Source: Pseudocercospora fijiensis CIRAD86
Taxonomy: Eukaryota; Ascomycota; Dothideomycetes; Mycosphaerellales; Mycosphaerellaceae
NCBI RefSeq assembly: GCF_000340215.1
Contig: NW_006921551.1
Location: 392,475-456,474 of the forward strand
Length of the DNA: 64,000 nucleotides
Direction: 5' to 3'
The notes under the pieces were generated by a model. The model was not told the origin of the DNA and did not search any database. It worked only from the letters and a program-made list of their open reading frames with translations. The position numbers were made by a program, and so were the translations under genes. Shown piece by piece: positions 11,081 through 22,560 of this stretch (position 1 is the stretch's first letter; each line of letters opens with the position of its first letter).

Positions 11081-12209
11081 GATATCGGGTTGCTTCTCGG
11101 ATAAGCGGACCCTACGACCGCTATAACGATTATATCGATAGTTAGCGCTATTATCGCTATCGTAGTCGGAGGGTAGATCGTCGTCGAAGTTAGAAGGACC
11201 TCCGCCGAAGGATAGAGATAGAAGGCTACTATTTCCGCTAAGGCTACTATTATTACCGCCGATAGCATTATTATTATCGGTAGGGGGCTTATAGTAAAGT
11301 TTACTATTAATAATAGTCTATTTGCCGGGGAAGTTATTAGTATTGTCTTTAAGCTTGCCCTTGCCTTCGACCGGCGGTCTAGTCGCTTAGTAAGCCTTAG
11401 TAATAGTACGAAGCTCGGCGTTGTCTTCTTTAAGCTTAGTAATATAAGCGAGGAGCTAACTAACGCGTAATAGCGTTATCTGCTAAGTGTTATTACTAGA
11501 GTTAACCTGTTTTAATAAGGCCTACTTCTACTCCTATATATCGGCAAGTTGCTTCTAAGTCTACTTTAAGTAGTTATATAGGGTACTATATATAGTAGAG
11601 ATATTAGCGGTTGTTTGTCTAAAGTCCTATATTGTGTCCTTATAATGCTTAAGCTGTTTATAGATAATCTGCTATAGACGCTCTTCTACTCGCTACTTTT
11701 AACTAGGGTCGTTAAGGTCGATATTGTCGTCCTAAACCTTCTTATAGAAGGTATCCCTTAGGGAGGCAGGGTCGGGGTATCCGAGTCGTATAAGGATACG
11801 GTAAGGGTTGTTCGTAGGGTTGCCGGCGTTCTATACTCGGTCGGAGAAGGCATTTCTAATAGGTACTAGGTTTAGCTTAGGTAGACTCTTTTTAACGGAT
11901 AACTAGAAACCGGACGTATAGGCGCCTTCGCTTTATTACCTACCGATAGCATTACGACGGACACTACGTAATAGGTCCCTACTAGATAAAGGGTTGTTAG
12001 TATCTATAATAATAGGCTAGAGCTAATAGGTAATCGCTGTATAGAAGGCTTTAGTATCGAATTAGCGTATATAGTAGGTCTTAGCGTATATGCCTTACTT
12101 CTTCGTTACTATCGAGCTAACGAGTTAGCGCTAGCGACGATATACTAATTAGTCGGTACGGTAAGTACGTCTCGCAACGTTGTTATAGTGCTAGTTTAAC
12201 GCTTCGTAC
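11081..12209 (-). mobile_element. Gypsy element leader and upstream gag region
   Basis: Between the 5' LTR and the recognisable capsid domain there are about 1.1 kb. Part is open on the minus strand with TAG/TAA breaks (about 11080-11960) and is probably the N-terminal part of Gag. The first bases after the LTR (about 12185-12207, minus strand GTACGAAGCG...) occupy the primer-binding-site position; I cannot name the tRNA. Confidence 0.6.
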
Positions 12210-12370
12210 TATTAAGATAAAGGAATATATTTACCTAATATCTAGGCTAACGAAGCGTAAAGAAGGAAGGAAGGAGTAACTCGAGGGAGCGGGCCGCCTA
12301 TATATCCGTATCGATGCCTTAGGCATTAACTTTTACGCTACTATTTACATGCTAGCTACGATCCGTAATA
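12210..12370 (-). repeat. 5' LTR of the gypsy element (161 bp)
   Basis: Direct repeat of 5477-5637. It keeps a few CpA or TpG sites (for example ACATGC near 12348) where the other LTR has TpA, so the two LTRs were mutated independently after insertion. Confidence 0.93.
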
Positions 12371-12375
12371 GTAGC
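12371..12375. other. Target-site duplication, right copy
   Basis: GTAGC directly outside the right LTR, identical to 5472-5476. Confidence 0.85.
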
Positions 12376-14783
12376 CCTTAATTTTAGTACCGTCGATAAT
12401 ACGAGAGTAGCCTAGGTCGATAGATATATAGTCGCTCTCGGGCTTTAGGTTACTATACGGAAGGTATAGTATCTAAATAGAGACTTCGTATTCTTTTAGA
12501 GGGTTAAGGATCTACTAAGCTACCTCGCCTTCGTTAGGCTAACTATCGAATATATAGCCGAGGTCGTCGTTAGTAAGGTACTTGTTAGTAAGCTTACTAA
12601 TCTTGTTTAGTAGAACTAGGCTACGGGTATTAAGCTTCTTAACCTAGTTCTCGAAGACCTCTAGTTCGTATATACCCTCGATAATAGTTAAATAGGCGGT
12701 CTTATTTTTAGATATAAGAGAAACCTTAATACGTAGATAGCTAGTACCCTTACTAGCTACGAGCTTAACTATATCTTATCCGAGACGAGAAGTCTCCTTA
12801 GTAGGGCAGTTCTTATAACCGCTATTACCTACCTTAAAGTACTTAGTAGGCTTAGGGACGGAGATAAGCTTATATATATAATTAGGTCGAAGGGCAATAG
12901 CTAAGAGCTATAAGGCGGGATACTAACGGACGATTTAGTTACTTACTCTATAGGTTTAAAGGGTATTATAGCCTTTCTACTTAGACTTAGGCAGTTTACG
13001 TATATACTAAAAGAATATACGAAACTCCTCCTATATTAGGTCGACGATAAGAGGAAAGTGCGCTCTATAAGGCGACTATATCTAACCGAAGACTTAAGGG
13101 AAGATAGTATTACTAGTCTAACGAAAGCGGTCGAAGGAAGTGCCTTAGCCGAGAATACTAGTAATTAACTTATACCGACGCTTAGTTAGCGTAAGATCGC
13201 GAGTAATAGTGCTAGTAGGGTTAAATACGTAGAGTCCTAGGGAGGTCGGGGCGGCAGTAGGACGTCTAGGAAACTAGTTAGTATAACTAGTCTTAAGGGT
13301 AGTAAAGGTATCCTAATTAGTAACCTTACGACTAATCTTTAATAGGCGACCGATAAGAATACTCGTCTTAGTACTAGCGTAAAGACTATAGACCTTAGCG
13401 GCCTTCTTAATATAGTTAGTATATATAGTAAACCGCTCTTTACCTAGCTTACTAAGGTCGTCGAGCTATTAATAGATAGATAGGGCGGTAGGAGCTTTGC
13501 CTATATCGGCTTTAGGAACTATATCGATATTAGTAATAAAATGCGTAATAGAGTCGCCCTTATAAGAACTATAGATGTTCTTAGTTAATAGAATCGGCGA
13601 GAGGCCTCTATCTCTACGCTCGCTAAAGGAGCCTTCGGAGGAGATATCTTCTAAGAGTATATCTAGTATATTAATATCCGAGTTACTATAGTTAGTACTA
13701 TAGTTAGTACTATAGTCGGTACTAGAAGGAGTGCTATACTTCTTAGTAGCCTTACGGAGGGCCTAGCGAGTATATAATGCCTTCTTACGCGCTGCTTCGG
13801 CCTTAGCGCGCTCGTTTTAAACTTCTTAAGGGACCTTATAGTTACGGGTCGAGCGACGATCTTTAGCCTATATTTCTATAGCGAGCGTAAGACTAGCAGC
13901 CGTATCGGCCTCGGTTTCTAGGCGAAGAGCCTTACGTTTAAGGACATTAACGATAGGAGCCTCTTAACCTTTAATAATAAAGCCTATACTATTAATACGA
14001 TAGCCCTTCTCTTTTAGTAGATCCTTAGTTGTCTATACGTTAAGATCGACCTAGATAATCGCATCGTAGTACTTCTTCTAGTAGGCTGTCGTAAAGTCGT
14101 TAAGCGCAAAGGACAAGTTAAGTAACTACTTACCTACCTTCTTGCTAGCGGTAGATACGCGATAGATTATAGTACGAGAAAGATACTCGGCGCCTTAACG
14201 ACAGACCTTATACTTATTAACGAACGAAGAGACCTACTTAGTACGCTCTTATCTACTATAGGCGAAGTTAATAAGGCTCTTAGGAAGACTACTTAGTCCT
14301 CCCTAGTATTCGAAGGCCTAGTCGAGGGTCTTAAAGCGTAAGCGAATCTAGGTACTAGCTATCTCGAGGCTATAGACGATAGGAAAGGCTTATTCGATAT
14401 CTATATTATTAAGAACCTCGCGCTTAAAGATACGCTTACCGATAGACTAACGCAAGTTATTTATACCGTACGTAACTAAGATAGCGGCCTTCTTAATATT
14501 CCTATTAATAACGCGTAGTAGGGTACGAGCGTTCTAAATCTTCTCTTAAGGGTCTTTAAGGGCGGTAACGATCTAGAAGCAGTGCTCGAGGCTAGTTGTA
14601 GTAGCTAAGGCGCTATCGGATAGGGCTTCGATCGGAACTAGGGCGGCTAGGCTTAGGTTAATAGGGGTAGGTAGGTCGTTACTACTACTAGCGCCTAGCG
14701 GATTCGGGGCGCCGGAAGACATAGTCGACCGAAGCGGAAGTAGGTTATAAACGAGTTTACAAGTGTGTTCGTTACTTAACAAT
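12371..14783 (-). pseudogene. 5' part of an unknown ~930-codon gene, split by the gypsy element
   Basis: From ATG codons at 14783 and 14723 the minus strand keeps a long frame rich in protein-like sequence, interrupted by TAG/TAA only; it reaches the LTR and resumes at 5476. The N-terminus is Ser/Pro/Leu-rich and starts with MSSGAPNPLG when the inner ATG is used. The middle contains long amphipathic stretches, and the C-terminal half contains a Cys-poor, Lys-rich region. I recognise no conserved domain. It may be a structural-type protein of another mobile element or a duplicated host gene. The size and integrity of the frame argue that it was once a real protein. Confidence 0.55.
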
Positions 14784-15142
14784 AATAATTAAAGGGTTTA
14801 GATAGAAGGGGGGGGGGGTAGTTAGGCGGTAGCGAGTTAGTTAGTAATCGAGTAGAAGAAGGAGCTTAGGAAGCTCGCTTTAAATATAGTACGAAGGTAA
14901 CGTAGTCCGTATATTCCGCGCTAGTAAAGCAAACGGATAACGGCTATATATAAAAGTAAAGCTATATACGAGACTCCTTTATTGTTAGAGTAGGCTAAAG
15001 TTTAATAATCGATCTAGCTAATTACTAGTAGCGACTACGCGCCTTTTATTAAACTTTAGCTATCGTAAACTCTCGCGTACTCGAAATATAACTAGTTAGT
15101 TCGAGTCCCTAGCAGAAATCTATAGTAGTAAGGCTAGCGGGA
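14784..15142. other. Non-coding stretch upstream of the split gene
   Basis: No gene is supported. There is an 11-base G run at 14808-14818, just upstream of the ATG at 14783 in the minus direction, so this is the likely promoter/5' leader of the split gene. A TATATATAAAAG-like segment near 14945 could be a TATA box but is about 160 bp away. Confidence 0.35.
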
Positions 15143-15169
15143 CTAATAATACCCCCGGGGTAGTATTAG
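15143..15169. repeat. Palindrome CTAATAATACCCCCGGGGTAGTATTAG
   Basis: A 27-bp near-perfect palindrome. Related copies lie at 15444-15480, 19437-19461, 22687-22715, 30982-31006, 4985-5008 and 32279-32302. Here it bounds the 3' side of a putative LTR region. Confidence 0.8.
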
Positions 15170-15443
15170 CTTTTCTCTAGAGATACTCGGTAACGAGGAG
15201 CAAGTCGCCTAGGCCTAGCGTAGCTAATTCGTTAGTACGTTAGCCTACAGTACTGCTGTTATAGATATAGCATTACCTTTTATATTAGCAAGCACGTAAA
15301 GGTAGTCTATACGTTTACCTTCTTCCTTCTTTCTTCTTCTAAACGCTAAGCTTAATAGCCGAAGGTCCCTATTCTTAGAGGCTATCGGCCTAGGTTACTA
15401 TATCTATCTAAGAGCTAGGAAGGGAGAGGGTTAGGTTCGGCTA

Positions 15444-15480
15444 TTTTCCTAATACTACCTCCGGGGTATTATTAGGAAAA
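15444..15480. repeat. 37-bp palindrome of the AATA-CCCC-GGGG-TATT family
   Basis: TTTTCCTAATACTACC then TCCGGGGTATTATTAGGAAAA: arms extend about 16 bp with few mismatches, the longest member of the family. Confidence 0.8.
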
Positions 15481-15719
15481 CACGCCTCGTATAGTTCTAT
15501 CTAAGGAAATAAAAGTAAAGGAATAAAGTTATAGTAATATCTCGAAAGCTAAAGAGCAAAACAATAGACAAAGTAAAAGTAAAAGAGGGTAATAACTATA
15601 AGTATTAATATAGTAGGAACAAGCAGTAAGGACTAAAGCTATAGGGCGGCACTATATTAATAGCGCGGAGAAGGTAAGGAAAACAATATAGTAGAGGTAA
15701 GGAAAGATAAGCAATTATT

Positions 15720-17210
15720 TAGCCTCGGGATCTAGCTATAATTCTAGGCAGTCTTCGTCGCTAGACTAGTCGAGCTCCTCCTCGGAGTTAGAGCTAGATA
15801 GCTAGAAGTCTAGTTTACTATCGGAATTAATATCGGAAATGCTCTACGCGTAATTAATACGTATATAACTCTCCCTTTATTTATAAGTTATTCCTAATAG
15901 CTTACTAAGACGTATCTAGGGATGTATATAGTTGTCGGGTAGAATAGGATCTATAATCGCGGTAGGATCCTGTTCTCGATAGGCATCTAAGGTAGGTAGA
16001 GGGTCTATAGAGGCATTAACTTCCTTCTCGGTTAGGGGAGGGTAGGTAGGCTCTCTTAATTCGACGACCTTCTTTAGGTTAGCCCGAGGGTACGAGTGCT
16101 TTAAGGTAGTACTATTAAGTTCCTAAAGACGGTACGTAGAACTATCGTAAAGGACCTCCTATACTCTATAAGGCCCTTTCTATTTAAAAGCTAGCTTATA
16201 GGAGTAACTATATTCTAGCTCCGACCGGTATAGGAGGACTATATCGCTAACCTTTAGAGGTTCCTAATTAATAGTATTATAGTTATTAAAATACTGCTTA
16301 GCCTCTTTACGAAGGCGCCGTTGTCGAGTAAGACCCTCCTAAGAAGTCGTAGTTATATCCTTAAGAGCCTTAGCCTATAGAGTAAGAAGATCTGCCCTAG
16401 TACGAACAGACCCCTAATCGTAAACGCTATACGTGCGATAGGACAACTTAATAGGAAGAACGGCGTCCCTCCTAATTATAAGCTCTACTAGCGTAAGTCT
16501 AGTCGTATCGATAATAGTAGTTCGATCTACCTAGAGAAGGGCCGGAACGCGGGTAGAGACGGGAACGGACCTGTCCCCTCTATTAGTTATCTTAGATAGG
16601 GCATTAATTAAAGACCGATAGCTACGCTTAATAATAGCATTCGACTAGGGATAGTACGGGGAGATACGAACGTTCTTCGCCTTATATAAAACAAGTAGCG
16701 CTTAAACTTCTTTAGCTATATTATTCGTAGCGTTGTCTAAGATAATCTCGTAAGGTGTTCCCTAGCGGCAAAACAGATCTTTAAATAGGAAGGTAGCTAT
16801 ATTACGAGTATTAATAGCGCCGTAGCCCTTATAGAAATAATAGGCCTCCGGCTATCGAGAAAAACCCTCTCGAATAATATATAAGCTATTATTACGACTA
16901 AGATAGACCCTATCGCTATACTATCGCTTTCCGACTAATTAGATAGTAGGAATACGTAGCTCTCCTAGACGTCGGTAGCTATTCCTAAAATTATACTTAG
17001 GACAGCTCTTATAGTAGCGGGAGATATTAGCCTATACGCCGTCCTACTAGTAGCGCCGACGAAGGACATCGAAGGTGCCCTCCGCCGCCCGGTAGCCGAG
17101 CTTATTATAAACGGAACGAAGGATCTCTTATTAGGCTGCTAGGTCGTTAATAATACGCTAGAGAGGTATATTAACTATCGCTTATCGCTAAAGGATTCGA
17201 TCTTTAACTA
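15720..17210 (-). pseudogene. Integrase and C-terminal tail of gypsy element 2
   Basis: Near 16985-17110 the minus strand reads FDVLRRRY, two stops at the usual WW, DGV.ANI..YYKSCPKY, the zinc-binding HHCC domain with His and Cys partly changed to Tyr. The catalytic core includes QGTPYEIILDNAT (Asp retained, about 16710-16760) and ISPYYP.SNAIIKRSYRSL (about 16595-16665), where the catalytic Glu is now Lys. A post-core region follows with LKVSDIVLLYRSELE...YKLAFK.KGPY (about 16160-16275), matching the GPKKHR/GPF-Y region, then an acidic Ser/Asp/Glu tail ending near 15720. Confidence 0.88.
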
Positions 17211-17900
17211 GGAATCGTCGAGAATAGCGAATAACCCGACGGTATTAACTCTTTAATAAGCTAGGCGCTTTCTTCGTATAGGTTAGGAAGTAGGCGATAT
17301 AATAGGAGTCGTCGGAGTAGACCCTATTAAGGATATTATCTCTCTCTATTTTATCCGCCTTAGCTTTAGCCTAGTCGTTATCGTTAGTAGTAGGGCTCTC
17401 GTCGGGCTAGTTACTAGGTTAGTCGCTAGGTTAGTCGTCGGTAGTAGGCCTAGTAATCGCTAGTATAGTATTAATATAGAAGGTAGCGAAGAAAGTACGG
17501 TTAATTACCGTATCGATATCCTCTTCTTCTATTATCTCGGCGATGTCCTCTTCTATAGCGGGCCTTCTAGAAAGGCTATCCGGTCTAGTATACTTCTTGC
17601 TAGGAACGTAGAAGACGTCGAAATCAAATAAATAGATCTAGGCAACCTACCGAGCTATCGTAGAGTTTAGTAGGTCGGAGGCTATATAGTTAAGCTAATA
17701 GACTAGCGTCTAAGCATCGATTTCTAAGCGAAAGAATATACTAAAGAGCTATAGTCGGAACTTCTTTAGAGCCTTATAGACTCTAAGGCATTCTCGCTTA
17801 CTAGTATCGTACTAGGCCTCGATCGGTTTCTATAGCCCTAAGTCGTACTAGATAGGGTATCGCAAAGATAGTTCTTTACGATTATACTATATTAGTATCT
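17211..17900 (-). pseudogene. RNase H and linker of gypsy element 2
   Basis: The minus strand reads YLEGAGLIIVTINSSGEGYS near 17900-17960, YDTSKRECLRVYKALKKFR near 17755-17815, and VPSKKYTRPDSLSRRPA near 17555-17605. These correspond to the D.S..G.G..L, yda.krE...v..alk..r and N..ADaLSR blocks of gypsy RNase H. The first catalytic Asp appears as Asn. The following linker is Pro/Asp-rich. Confidence 0.82.
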
Positions 17901-17959
17901 CGCTATAGCCTTCCCCGCTCGAGTTAATAGTAACAATTATTAAACCCGCACCCTCTAAG

Positions 17960-19260
17960 TAGTTAATAGATATTAGTGCAAGTGCGCTAACGAGTGCCTT
18001 AGTTACTATATCCTTAGCTGCTTAGTAAACGGAGGTCTATTCGAATTTAGCATCTCTTAAGTAAGGCGTATAAGGGCTTATATACTAATATAAAGTTCTC
18101 GACCTAGATACGGAAGTAGGAGACTACTCTAAGCTAGGTTCGGATATCCTTCTAATAGGTAGGATCCGGCTAGGATACTATCTTTAGGACCCGTATATTA
18201 TTAGGATAGCGGCCGTTCTTATTAGTTACAACCCCGATAATATTTATTCGTTTATATAGGAGCTAAAGCTTCTCCCTATATACCGTTAGGTTAGCTCGCT
18301 CTAGGTCGTAGAGGACACTATCGAGGTTCTAAATATATTCGAGAAAGAACCTACGGATACTAGGCTCTACTTCTTTATTATCGTACCTAGTTTTAGGGCC
18401 TTTAATGCCGATGTCGTCGAGGAAAGGTATCGCTATATAGGAGATATAGGCCGCGAGGACTTAGTTTATAATACGAACGAACTAGGCTACGGAGTTAGTT
18501 GCCCCTTAGGGAAGGGTAGTTTATCTATATAGCCTAAGAGGTATCTCGAAACTAGTAAGGTCCCGACTATTAGGGTAGAGAGGAATTTAGTCGTAGCCTG
18601 AGAAAACGTTAACTAGTAAGGCTATAATATAGTTAGCAAAGGCTTCCGAGAACCTATTAGTCTCCGGAGGAAGGTTAGTATCTCTAATCGTAACCGTATT
18701 AAACTTTTATATAGCGTTAATTAGGCGGTACTTCTTTAGTTCCCTAGGAGCTGCCTTCTTCTAAACTAGGAAGTATAGATTGCGATACGAGGCATAGGAA
18801 GGTTCTAAGGTGCTAGCCTTTATACGCTGTCGTATTATGTCCTTAACTATACCTCGTAGGCTTAGGTTTAGCTTAAAACCTAGATAGGCCTAAGGCTTAT
18901 ATTCGATCGTTCGGATCCTCTATAGAGGGGCAACCTCCGGATTTATTCTATATAGGTAAGTATAGTTATATACTAATACGGCCTCGCGATTATATAGAAG
19001 CTCGTATAGCAAATCTAGTTTACGATCCGAAAGCTCGATACTAGGTTTAATTTTCGCAAGTCTCTCCTCTATTAGCCTTAATCCCCTAGGGATAGTAGAA
19101 AACTTTTTAGTAATATATTTCTAATCGTACGGACTATCCCTAGGTAGTAGTATCGCCTCCTAATTAAGGCACTTTTATCGCTAGTTAGGATTTCCGCTAG
19201 GATTAGACCTATCGGTAATATATACGCTGCCCTTTACGGGCTTAATCTTGTCGGCTACCC
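17960..19260 (-). pseudogene. Reverse transcriptase of gypsy element 2
   Basis: Blocks visible on the minus strand: YKRVADKIKPV near 19230-19265; NLYFLV.KKAAPRELKKYRL near 18705-18790, with LINAI following; NVFSGYD.ISLYP near 18565-18605; and FLDDIGIKGPK at 18392-18424. The FLDD motif is intact, but numerous TAG codons interrupt the domain. The enzyme would copy the element RNA into DNA. Confidence 0.92.
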
Positions 19261-19436
19261 TTTTGTATAGAGTGTGTATACTAATCGATTGTCGAACCCG
19301 AGCTCTCTCTCTTTATCGCTAGGCCTAGAGATTAGCGTAACAAAACAGCGCGTAAACCTCTTTAGAAGTTTCCTTAAGTCGATAGGTATATAACTAGTAG
19401 TCCTAATTTATAACGCCGGCGAAAACGTTAGATTCG

Positions 19437-19461
19437 TAATAATACCCCCGGGGTAGTATTA
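19437..19461. repeat. Palindrome lying inside the pol frame
   Basis: TAATAATACCCCCGGGGTAG then TATTA lies in the protease-RT spacer of element 2. The surrounding frame continues on both sides, so the palindrome either belongs to the element or was inserted without a frame change. Confidence 0.75.
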
Positions 19462-19699
19462 GACTCGCGCTCTAATTAGTTAGTTCGGATAGACCCGCGT
19501 CCGGTAGTAATACTTGCGATAGTATTATTACCTTAACTCGTATATTAGGTAGTCGTTATATTATACTCGCTATCGCTTCGAGCATTCGTCTTCTTAGTAT
19601 AGAACCTAGAAACTTACCTTAACGTACAGAGCGGCGCACTTCTAGAAATAACCTATTTAAGCTATACTAACTTATAGCGTAGATTGCCGGTCTTATAAC

Positions 19700-20350
19700 C
19701 GCGCCGTAGCGTTTCCCGAAGACCGTCTAGAAGCAGTAAGGATATCCTCGTAGGACTTGTAGCTAGTATTGCCGACATAACTAGTAAATACGACTCGGTT
19801 GCCCTTCTAGTTAGTAACAGTTCCCTCCTAGGAGCTATCGTCGTAGTTGCGCTAAATACCTCGGGTTATACGAGACTATAGTCGACCTAGAATAATTAGC
19901 GTGTTTAGGTCGGCGGCGATCTAGAAGGTAAAGGAAAAGCATATACCGAAGGCGTCTACTATAATATTATAGTATATACCTACTAGCGCAACCTCCCTAT
20001 TTACTCCCTATATACCGAGGGAAATGTCTCTGTTTATTAGTAGCCTAAGTTGTTTAGCCTAACGCTTACTTATAATAAGTAACTCCGAACTATTATTAAG
20101 TATTGCTAGCATCTATTAACTATAGCTCCCGATAGTAACTTAAATATAGATAGCAGAAACGACGGCGAAGGAACGGGTAACTACGGAAAGGTCTATATTA
20201 TTAGGGATAGAATAAAGTTCCTTAGGTCGAGGAGGTCCTACTCGACCGATTTGTTAGCTAGTAAACCGGACAGCCTTAATAGAGACTAAAACTAGAGTAG
20301 GGTCGGGATTATTACTATCCCCTCGGCCTATCTCCTTAACTCCCTCTTCG
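19700..20350 (-). pseudogene. Aspartic protease region of gypsy element 2
   Basis: The minus strand reads a SSELLIISKR segment near 20050-20090, then LRLLINRDISLGI.GVNREVALVGI near 19980-20045, then LNTLIILGRL near 19870-19900. This is the pattern of gypsy retropepsins (DSGSe...is..., then hydrophobic flap, then illGrp.l). The catalytic D-S-G is replaced at the start by N-S/S-S type residues. Function is lost. Confidence 0.75.
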
Positions 20351-20899
20351 TTAGTATTATCGATAGTCTCTTAGTTCTCGTAGGTTACCGATTCGCCTTC
20401 TACTAACTCTTAGGTACCTAAAAATTTAGGAAGGAACTATAGGGAAGAGACGTCGATATAGTCTTCTCGTCCCTATTTCTTTCGGAGGGTAGCGAGGTCT
20501 TTTATAAAGGTAGTATTATTAGGGATTCGGCTCTAGAATAGGTTAGTAGGCAAACCGTACGCTAGCAGCTCTCCTATAGACACGTTAGACTTAAGGTCTA
20601 GGAACTATAAAGCCTAGAAGAGAGCGTTTGCCTTTATATCTAAGGAGTTAGCTAGGCTAGTACTATACTTTTTTATATACCTATTAAAGCGAAAGCTCTT
20701 TAGATCGGATAACTTTCGCTTATAGGCCGGTAGGTTAGCTAGACCTAGGGTACTACTAATGTCGGTAGTAATATCCTCTATATCGACCTCTAGAGTCTCT
20801 AGGACGACTAGGCTTTCTATAGGTAGGATACTAGGTACGGTGCTAGGTGCGGTACTAGATCGGGTAGCACGGTCTGTAGCTATCTAGAGAGTCTTAGTT

Positions 20900-22560
20900 T
20901 TAGCGGTTAACTCTCGCTATTACTTAGCCTTGTCGGCCGCCTTGTTTTTTAGTACCCTAGTAGGGGCTGCCGTACTAGGGCGAGTAGGGTTCTAAGGGCT
21001 CTTACCCTTGCTTTAGGACTAGGTCTAAGACCGTATAGCAGCGTAGATATCTATACTGTTCTTAGTAACCGCGTAAACATTAGTAACCGCGTCCGGGTCC
21101 TAAGAAACAAAGTTAACCTTAACGGGCTCGGTAGTACCGTTACTACTTCGCTTCTTAACCTATTTAGCCCTAACCTTCTAAGTTTCTCGTTTAGTAATAG
21201 CGGCGAGGGTACTATTCCTAGTATCTTTAAACTCGATCTTGCCGCTATACTTCTTTTCTAAAAGGGTCTTTAGCTAAGGCAGCTTCGGGGCTCTCCGATC
21301 CTATTCGAAATTAATCTTATCGCCGGTGTCTATATAGTAGAATCGGCTATTTACTTATATAATAAGCTTCCTTTTAAGAAGCTCTTTCTAGATAGGGTAG
21401 GACGATTAGATATATTTAAACCCGCTATATATCTAGCACTTGCTATCTAAGTTAGAATAGATCTTCCGTATAGCGTAGATATCTACTAAAGGGGCTTTAG
21501 GGTAGTTAGGATCTAAAACCTAGTAGACTAGTAGTATATCGCCTAGTATAGTAGTATTAATAACCTCCCTAACTCGCTATAATGCTTTCGCATTTAGGTT
21601 TAGCTAGGCTAGGGATTTAGCTAGGTCCGCGACATCCTAAGAGTACTTAGTAATAGTAGGAGTTACGGTCTTAGGACTACTTTGCGATTTAGGAAGGAAC
21701 TTAGGTCCCTTGCTTCCTAAGGCTTCTTTCCTAACCTGCGCTAGATTATTCCGGTCTTCGCCGTAGATAAACTTCCTCGTATTGGCTATACTATTAATAT
21801 CGGCCTTAATATATACTAGGACCTCTTTATATTTCCTAAAGCTCTTAGGATCGGCCTCGCTAAGCTTATAGCGACGGAAGATACGCTAAGCTATAGGCTA
21901 CGGCAATCCCTAGAGGAGCAGCCTCGTTCTCTAAGAGTTCTCGAGGTTACTCTACTCGATGCCGTCCGCTAACTCGACAAATTCGCGGATATACCCCTTT
22001 AGGTCGTTATCCTTAGTACGCCTTACTAAGTAGAGGGTCTCGAGCTACGCGCGACTGCCTTTAATACGACGGCTATCGCGCTCCCGATACTCCCTTAGAA
22101 AGGCTAACTTAAAGATCTCCTAGTTAGTATTAGACTTGTCGTCCTTTTCTAGGTAGCTAACTAGGGTTCTAAGGGTTCGGTAAAGCTTAGTGCTAGTAGT
22201 CCTCGTAAGGGACCGGATCTTATACTAGTCGGACTCTCTATCGAGCTTGTACTTAATTAGGCCTTCCTTAAAGCGCTCTATATATACTATAGCGTTCTAC
22301 CCTTCGAATAAGAGGTTTGTAGTGCTCCCTAGTTCTAGCGGGCGACGCTTGTTTTAACGGAGAAGTTTAGTTTGCTTCTCTATTATCTTTATAATAATAT
22401 TATAGAGCGCCTCTAGCGTAGAGGGCGTAGGAGGCTTACTTATATTAACTAGTCGCTGCCTAATTTCTTCGTTAATAGGATTAGGGGCGTTTTCGGATTT
22501 AGAGGATTCCGCTAATTCTTAATACTCGTTTTCGCTAGAGCTAGAGCTTATTCGATTGTT
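20900..22560 (-). pseudogene. Gag region of gypsy element 2
   Basis: The minus-strand frame begins near 22560 with an acidic Ser/Glu-rich segment. Around 22080-22300 it carries a capsid-like core with YIERFKEGLIKYKLDRESD, LVSYLEKDDKSN and FKLAFLREYREYRDSRRIKG, followed by LYLVRRTKDNDLKGYIREF near 22010. This matches the general Gag layout of fungal gypsy elements. Downstream parts are Lys/Pro/Thr-rich. There are many TAG/TAA codons in place of Gln. Confidence 0.72.

Larger units (their letters stand above)
5477..12370 (-). mobile_element. Full-length Ty3/gypsy chromovirus LTR retrotransposon, RIP-inactivated
   Basis: A complete nested element of 6894 bp. Two 161-bp direct repeats (5477-5637 and 12210-12370) are its LTRs, and the flanking bases GTAGC (5472-5476 and 12371-12375) form a 5-bp target duplication. 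Read on the minus strand it has gag with a zinc knuckle, protease, RT, RNase H, integrase and a C-terminal chromodomain, then a purine-rich tract before the 3' LTR. The chromodomain places it with fungal chromoviruses, which are thought to target heterochromatin. All frames carry many TAG/TAA codons and altered catalytic residues, so it is not autonomous. It inserted into an unknown gene (12371-14783 plus 5047-5476). Confidence 0.93.
15143..15480 (-). repeat. Putative LTR or terminal region bounded by palindromes
   Basis: A 338-bp non-coding segment with the palindrome at each end, lying directly after the pol 3' end of the second gypsy element. The position fits a 3' LTR. I could not align it to a partner at the 5' end (22.6-23.3 kb), so the LTR call is tentative. 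Confidence 0.4.
15481..22560 (-). mobile_element. Second Ty3/gypsy retrotransposon relic, different lineage
   Basis: The minus strand carries, in order from 22560 down: Gag-like region, aspartic protease-like region, RT with FLDDIGIKGP, RNase H, zinc-binding and catalytic integrase domains, and an acidic C-terminus ending near 15720. The FLDD(I/V).(V/I)KGP form of the RT active site is typical of a gypsy lineage common in fungi and distinct from the YLDD element at 5477-12370. No chromodomain was seen. Many TAG/TAA codons interrupt all domains, but the frame is otherwise long and largely in register. LTRs could not be paired. Confidence 0.88.
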
